Source: Oxalobacteraceae bacterium UBA7693 (GTDB lineage: Bacteria > Pseudomonadota > Gammaproteobacteria > Burkholderiales > Burkholderiaceae_D). Taken from it: a DNA stretch of 10,979 nt. The notes under the pieces are model-generated. The model searched no databases. It was given only the letters and a program-made list of their open reading frames with translations, and was not told the origin of the DNA. Made by a program: the position numbers and the translations under genes. Positions 7,023 through 10,979 of the stretch are shown in pieces; positions within the stretch are counted from its first letter, which is position 1; every line of letters starts with the position of its first letter. The DNA lies in NCBI GenBank assembly GCA_002482715.1, contig DLGN01000298.1, positions 18,459 through 29,437 on the forward strand, in the 5' to 3' direction.

Positions 7023-7310
7023 ATGAGCACATCCGCACTACGCAATTGGGATTCCGCTGAACATCTCAAAACTGAAGAAGACATGTTGCTGTATCTGGAT
7101 GCCTGCTTCGATGAAGCAGGTGACGATGCAGCCTTCATCGCCAAAGCCTTAGGCAACATCGCAAAAGCACGCGGCATGACTGATCTGGCGCGCGACACGG
7201 GACTAGGACGAGAAAGTCTCTACAAAGCCCTATCAGGAGAAGGCAACCCCAGCTTCGCAACGGTGCTCAATTTATGCACGCACTCGGCTACAAATTACAT
7301 CCTGAATTAG
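7023..7310 (+). CDS. Solitary HigA-type addiction-module antidote protein, 3' end frameshifted
   Basis: This 95-residue helix-turn-helix protein belongs to the addiction-module antidote (HigA-like, TIGR02684-type) family. Recognisable blocks are YLDACFDEAGDDAAFIAKAL at 24-43, IAKARGMTDLARDTGLGRES at 46-65, and LYKALSGEGNPSFATVL at 66-82. AAGGG six bases before the ATG supports the start. After FATVL the reading frame departs from the family. One frame over, bases 7271-7321 encode FMHALGYKLHPELANA and a stop, exactly the expected C-terminus of a 99-residue protein. A single base appears lost near 7269-7273. The usual partner, a RelE/HigB-type toxin gene immediately upstream, is absent from 6727-7022, so this is an orphan antitoxin or a decaying gene. 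The DNA-binding part is intact and may still act as a repressor. Confidence 0.8.
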   Translation: MSTSALRNWDSAEHLKTEEDMLLYLDACFDEAGDDAAFIAKALGNIAKARGMTDLARDTGLGRESLYKALSGEGNPSFATVLNLCTHSATNYILN

Positions 7311-7432
7311 CCAACGCATGAGAAATCGAGATTCAAATCGGTTCTAAGAAAACCCCAAAAAGCACACTAAGAATAAGCTCTTCACCACTTCAAAACATAG
7401 CTTCCAACACAAGTCGAAGCACCACGAAAAGT

Positions 7433-7553
7433 CCCCTCCCTTTCAAGGGGAGGGCTAGGGTGGGGATGGGTTATGGTGACGCAACCAGCAGTTTCTATCA
7501 CAAGACCAAAACCCATCCCAACCTTCCCCATTTCGTAAAACTTCGGGGGAAGG
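7433..7553. repeat. REPIN-like inverted pair of REP-type hairpins
   Basis: The roughly 390-base gap before recG holds two hairpin units in opposite orientation. The first is the imperfect stem 7434-7440 with 7447-7454 (CCCTCCC and GGGGAGGG, one bulge), continuing to GGGTGGGGATGGG. The second is the perfect 8-bp stem CCTTCCCC at 7522-7529 with GGGGAAGG at 7546-7553. Outside the stems, 7458-7477 and 7505-7524 are inverted copies matching at 17 of 20 positions. The whole could therefore fold into one long cruciform or a double hairpin. This is how REP doublets (REPIN/BIME) are built. The first unit resembles the repeat at 1745-1780. No gene was seen here. Confidence 0.65.
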
Positions 7554-7588
7554 AGTATTCATCGCGTGCCACCTTATGTAAATGACTA

Positions 7589-7601
7589 TTCCTTGAAGGA
7601 A
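7589..7601. promoter_or_regulatory. 13-bp palindrome upstream of recG
   Basis: TTCCTT and AAGGAA flank a central G at 7589-7601, with GACT at 7584-7587 and AGTC at 7605-7608 extending the symmetry imperfectly. It lies about 110 bases before the recG start and could be an operator, a hairpin in the leader, or the edge of the repeat element. A weak -10-like TATAAA is at 7652-7657, without a clear -35. Confidence 0.3.
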
Positions 7602-7710
7602 AAGAGTCAAGTCACGAAGAACTCGCCTCACAATTAAAATTAACATCACTGTATAAAAAACCAGTAGAATCTTGCGAATTACCTTTAAGACTAACCCGCC
7701 ATTTTACCCT

Positions 7711-9789
7711 ATGTCAGCAAGCGCACCTACTCAGCCTGCCAGCAAGAGAAAAACTCCCTCTGCCAAACCTGTGCCCTTAGAGGAGAAGTTTGCAAAGCTA
7801 GGTCTGCGCTCTGACATGGATTTTGTCTTGCATTTACCCATGCGTTACGAAGATGAGACCGAAATAGTCTCCATGCGTGATGCAGGGTTTCGCGGTGGCA
7901 GTTCGGTACAAGTTGAGGGCGAAGTGACGGAATGCGATATTCAATATCGTCCCCGTCGCCAGTTAGTCGTCACGATTAGTGACAACACTGGACAAGTGGT
8001 TTTACGATTTTTAAATTTTTACGGTAGCCAAATTAAGCAGATGGCGGTCGGCATGCGAGTCAGAGCGCGCGGTGAACTTCGCCACGGCTTCTTCGGTGCG
8101 GAGATGGTACATCCAACTTACAAAATGGTGAACGAAGGCGCGGCGCTACCTACCTCGCTGACGCCGGTATATCACGCTGGCGATGGTGTCTCGCAAACCA
8201 TGCTGCGCAAAGCCATTACTAGTGCGCTCAATAAAGTACAATGGTACGACACGCTCTCCCCTGCTCTGCTACAGGAAATGGGCTTGCAAGATTTTGAATC
8301 TGCGGTGAGGTTACTCCACAACCCACCACCTGATGTCGATCAATACGCCTTGCTGGAACACGAACATCCAGCGTGGGAACGTATGAAGTTCGATGAGCTG
8401 TTGGCGCAACAACTCTCACTGAAACGAGCGCAGGCTTCGCGTCGCTCTCAGGGCGCAACGGCACTACCAGTAGTAGGCGCTTTGACCCAAGCCTTCTTAG
8501 CGACTTTGCCTTTCAAACTAACAGGTGCGCAAGAGCGCGTGTTGGAAGAAATCCGCGCCGATCTCAAACAAGCTTTTCCCATGCAACGATTATTGCAAGG
8601 CGACGTCGGCAGTGGCAAAACCATCGTCGCAGCCCTCGCCGCGACGCAAGCGATTGATAGCGGTTATCAGGCCGCTTTAATGGCACCAACGGAGATTTTG
8701 GCGGAACAGCATTTTCGTAAAGTTGCGGGCTGGCTAGAACCTTTAGGTGTGAAAACCGCGTGGTTAACTGGTAGTCTGAAGAAGAAAGAAAAAGAGCAAG
8801 CAAACGCTCTCATCGCTTCCGGTGAGGCACACCTGGTGATCGGCACGCATGCGCTAATTCAAGACACCGTGCAATTTGCCAAACTGGGTTTAGTCATCGT
8901 CGATGAACAACATCGTTTCGGTGTCGCGCAACGACTCACCCTCCGCAACAAAGCCGAAGCTGGCAAAATCCCGCATCAACTGATGATGTCCGCCACGCCG
9001 ATACCACGCACGTTAGCGATGACCTACTATGCCGATCTCGAAGTTTCAGTGATTGATGAATTGCCGCCGGGACGCACGCCTATTGTCACCCGCGTGGTAG
9101 ATCAAAATCGCCGCGACGAAGTGATAGAACGCGTACACGCCGCCGCGCAAGAAGGCAAGCAAGTGTATTGGGTCTGCCCGCTAATTGAAGAATCAGAAGC
9201 ACTACAACTGCAAACCGCAACAGACACCCATGCGATGTTGAGCGCAGCCTTACCCGACTGCCGCATCGGCTTAGTCCACGGCAAACTCAAACCTGCGGAA
9301 AAGCAAATTGTGATGGATGCATTCACCCGCAATGAAGTGCAAGTCTTGGTAGCGACGACCGTGATTGAAGTCGGGGTCGATGTGCCAAATGCGAGTTTGA
9401 TGGTGATCGAACATGCAGAACGTTTTGGTCTATCACAGTTACACCAATTACGCGGACGCGTGGGTCGCGGTGCCGCCGCTAGTGTTTGTCTGTTGTTGTA
9501 TCAAGGGCCGCTTGGTCACACCGCAAAACAAAGATTACTCAGCATGCGGGAAAGCACTGATGGATTCGAAATTGCCCGTAAAGATTTGGAATTACGAGGA
9601 CCCGGTGAATTTTTAGGCGCGAGACAATCGGGCGAAGCTTTGTTACGTTTTGCGAATCTGGAGAAAGATCAATATCTGGTAGACAAGGCGCGCAATCTGG
9701 CGGTGCAATTACTAGCGCATGATTTGACTACAGTGGAAGCCCATTTACAGCGATGGATGGGCCATAGAGAAGAATTTTTAAGAGTTTAG
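7711..9789 (+). CDS. recG: ATP-dependent DNA helicase RecG
   Basis: RecG is a superfamily 2 double-stranded DNA translocase that remodels stalled replication forks, reverses forks and processes D-loops, R-loops and Holliday junctions. From the ATG at 7711 it is 692 residues, close to the 693 of E. coli RecG. An in-frame TTG at 7672 would add 13 residues; neither start has a clear Shine-Dalgarno. The N-terminal OB-like wedge domain spans about 70-150. Helicase motif I is GDVGSGKT at 297-304, motif II is DEQH at 398-401, and motif III is SATPIPRT from 427. Motif VI is QLRGRVGRG at 579-587, and the RecG-typical region after it includes DLELRGPGEFLGARQSG. All key motifs are intact. The neighbours are unrelated, so the gene is probably transcribed alone from a promoter in the repeat-containing gap upstream. 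Confidence 0.98.
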   Translation: MSASAPTQPASKRKTPSAKPVPLEEKFAKLGLRSDMDFVLHLPMRYEDETEIVSMRDAGFRGGSSVQVEGEVTECDIQYRPRRQLVVTISDNTGQVVLRFLNFYGSQIKQMAVGMRVRARGELRHGFFGAEMVHPTYKMVNEGAALPTSLTPVYHAGDGVSQTMLRKAITSALNKVQWYDTLSPALLQEMGLQDFESAVRLLHNPPPDVDQYALLEHEHPAWERMKFDELLAQQLSLKRAQASRRSQGATALPVVGALTQAFLATLPFKLTGAQERVLEEIRADLKQAFPMQRLLQGDVGSGKTIVAALAATQAIDSGYQAALMAPTEILAEQHFRKVAGWLEPLGVKTAWLTGSLKKKEKEQANALIASGEAHLVIGTHALIQDTVQFAKLGLVIVDEQHRFGVAQRLTLRNKAEAGKIPHQLMMSATPIPRTLAMTYYADLEVSVIDELPPGRTPIVTRVVDQNRRDEVIERVHAAAQEGKQVYWVCPLIEESEALQLQTATDTHAMLSAALPDCRIGLVHGKLKPAEKQIVMDAFTRNEVQVLVATTVIEVGVDVPNASLMVIEHAERFGLSQLHQLRGRVGRGAAASVCLLLYQGPLGHTAKQRLLSMRESTDGFEIARKDLELRGPGEFLGARQSGEALLRFANLEKDQYLVDKARNLAVQLLAHDLTTVEAHLQRWMGHREEFLRV

Positions 9790-9802
9790 TGATTGATCTA
9801 TA

Positions 9803-10006
9803 TCAGCTAGACGAAGTACTCAGAAAATTTATGATCTCTGCTAAAGTGTTTTCAGTTATCTTATCGCTTCTGTAGTAGAGAAAGGGGCTTGAGTTACGAT
9901 CATATTCCGAATACTCAACCGCCCTCTTCACCTTTATCATTCGCCCGCTGTTGAAGACCATCTCACCCGCGAAGAAAATGCAAAAATTCGATTTAGCATC
10001 ATTCAA
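9803..10006 (-). CDS. Possible small ORF of unknown function, convergent with recG
   Basis: A 67-codon open frame with a TTG start fills most of the gap between recG and the dehydrogenase gene, ending 13 bases from the recG stop codon. It has no ribosome binding site. It uses codons uncommon in its neighbours (AGA, AGG, several ATA) and is AT-rich. The residues, including VEYSEYDRNSSPFLYYRSDK, are not obviously low complexity, so it may be a real small protein or a remnant of one. No family is recognised. Confidence 0.2.
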   Translation of the reverse strand: MNDAKSNFCIFFAGEMVFNSGRMIKVKRAVEYSEYDRNSSPFLYYRSDKITENTLAEIINFLSTSSS

Positions 10007-10037
10007 TAAAACTTATTTATAGAAATAGGAGTTCTCC

Positions 10038-10949
10038 ATGAGTTTAGATTTTTCAGGTCGCGTTGCTATTGTCACAGGTGCTGGTGGCGGTCTTGGTCGT
10101 GAACACGCTTTGGCATTGGCCAAGCGTGGTGCAAAGGTGGTGGTGAATGACCTCGGTGGTGCGCGCGATGGTTCTGGCGGTTCAGCAAGCGCTGCGCAAG
10201 CCGTGGCGGATGAAATCATCGCTGCTGGTGGCGAAGCGATGGCGAATAGTGCTTCGGTGACCGACTTTGCGGCGGTTCAAGCTATGGTGCAAGAAACCAT
10301 CGCTAAATGGGGGCGCGTCGACATACTGATCAATAATGCTGGCATCTTGCGCGATAAGTCTTTTGGCAAAATGGAACTTGATGATTTCCGTTTGGTGATC
10401 GAAGTGCATTTGATGGGTAGCGTGAATTGCTGTAAAGCGGTGTGGCCTGTCATGAGCGCGCAAAACTATGGTCGCATTATGATGACTACTTCCTCATCCG
10501 GCCTGTATGGTAACTTCGGGCAATCAAACTACAGTGCAGCAAAATTAGGTTTGGTCGGGTTAATGCAAACCCTGTCAATTGAAGGTGCAAAACACGATAT
10601 TCGTGTCAATGCATTAGCACCGACTGCCGCTACACGTATGACTGACAGTCTGTATCCGGAAGCGATGCTCAATGCGATACAAGCAAGCGATGTAGTACCC
10701 GCCATGTTGGTACTGGCAGCACAAGATGCGCCTAATCGCACCATCCTATGCGCTGGCGCTGGTAATTTCGAAGCAGCACATATTAGCCTGACCAAAGGAG
10801 TTTTTTTAGGCCGCGGTGAAAACGTCGATGAGCAATTATTGGCTCGCTTACAGGAAGTAAAAAACATGACGGCGCAAAGCGTACCGGAAAATGGTATGGC
10901 GCAAGGTCATCAAGAAATTATGGCAGCGATGAGTGCTCATCAATCTTAA
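10038..10949 (+). CDS. Short-chain dehydrogenase, (3R)-hydroxyacyl-CoA dehydrogenase-like (MFE-2 type)
   Basis: This 303-residue NAD(P)-dependent SDR oxidoreductase has the nucleotide-binding TGAGGGLG at 13-20 and NNAG at 99-102. The catalytic triad is S152, Y165 and K169, in GLYGNFGQSNYSAAK. The combination VVVNDLGGARDGSGGS after the second strand and GLYGNFGQ before the catalytic tyrosine is characteristic of the dehydrogenase domain of multifunctional enzyme 2 (HSD17B4). That domain oxidises (3R)-hydroxyacyl-CoA to 3-ketoacyl-CoA. The length matches that single domain, and no hydratase or SCP2 domain is fused. AGGAG six bases before the ATG supports the start. The protein is soluble and cytoplasmic, with a probable role in fatty-acid or polyketide-like acyl-CoA metabolism. 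The next gene lies outside the window, so operon context is unknown. Confidence 0.92.
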   Translation: MSLDFSGRVAIVTGAGGGLGREHALALAKRGAKVVVNDLGGARDGSGGSASAAQAVADEIIAAGGEAMANSASVTDFAAVQAMVQETIAKWGRVDILINNAGILRDKSFGKMELDDFRLVIEVHLMGSVNCCKAVWPVMSAQNYGRIMMTTSSSGLYGNFGQSNYSAAKLGLVGLMQTLSIEGAKHDIRVNALAPTAATRMTDSLYPEAMLNAIQASDVVPAMLVLAAQDAPNRTILCAGAGNFEAAHISLTKGVFLGRGENVDEQLLARLQEVKNMTAQSVPENGMAQGHQEIMAAMSAHQS

Positions 10950-10979
10950 AGCTCAAAGCTTATTTTTAAATAATGCGGT

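Noticed and set aside
6910..7026. 38-codon ORF overlapping the antitoxin start codon, considered as a toxin remnant
   Set aside because: It has no RelE/HigB-like motifs and no Shine-Dalgarno, and is much shorter than the roughly 100 residues of such toxins.
7269..7275. Programmed -1 frameshift site in the antitoxin gene
   Set aside because: The heptamer CAATTTA departs from the X-XXY-YYZ rule at its first base, and I saw no clear downstream pseudoknot or upstream Shine-Dalgarno-like stimulator; a deletion or read error is simpler.
7433..7553. CRISPR-like or insertion-sequence ends
   Set aside because: There are only two mirrored units, no regularly spaced direct repeats, no transposase gene and no target-site duplication.
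7455..7649. 64-codon minus-strand ORF in the gap before recG
   Set aside because: It runs through the REP-type hairpins and encodes repeat-derived residues; it is explained by the repeat, not by a gene.

Overview
The window looks like an ordinary chromosomal stretch of a betaproteobacterium of intermediate G+C, roughly 50% by eye. The RecG sequence, an ECF42-type sigma factor paired with a DGPF protein, and dispersed CCCTCACCCC- and ATTCC/GGAAT-type hairpin repeats fit Burkholderiales, perhaps an Oxalobacteraceae such as Undibacterium. That placement is inferred from sequence style, not from a database search. No mobile element, rRNA, tRNA or CRISPR array was found.

Layout. (1) Bases 102-1740, plus strand: a small YciI/DGPF-domain protein followed 22 bases later by an ECF sigma factor with a long helical C-terminal extension. 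This is the classic ECF42 two-gene unit. It is followed by a strong 11-bp hairpin that belongs to a dispersed repeat family. (2) Bases 1904-3950, minus strand: an AraC-family regulator lies upstream of an exported beta-lactamase-fold serine hydrolase in the same direction. The 94-base gap between them carries an 8-bp tandem repeat. (3) Bases 4123-6768, plus strand, divergent from the AraC gene: a MerR-type promoter with a 19-base spacer and a perfect dyad, a MerR regulator with two TipAS-like ligand domains, an MFS exporter, and a bulged hairpin terminator. This reads as a self-contained drug-sensing and efflux operon. (4) Bases 6769-7710: repeats and a solitary HigA-type antitoxin. Its last codons are out of frame by one base and no toxin gene is next to it. 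A REPIN-like inverted pair of REP-type hairpins follows. (5) Bases 7711-9789: recG. (6) Bases 10038-10949: a short-chain dehydrogenase resembling the (3R)-hydroxyacyl-CoA dehydrogenase domain of peroxisomal multifunctional enzyme 2.

Three of the transcription units have a regulator beside its probable target: sigma/DGPF, AraC/hydrolase and MerR/MFS. I found no convincing sign of a wholly new system. The observations most worth checking are the duplicated ligand domain of the MerR protein with its textbook promoter, the frameshifted orphan antitoxin, the REPIN-like pair before recG, and the 8-bp repeat between the AraC and hydrolase genes.
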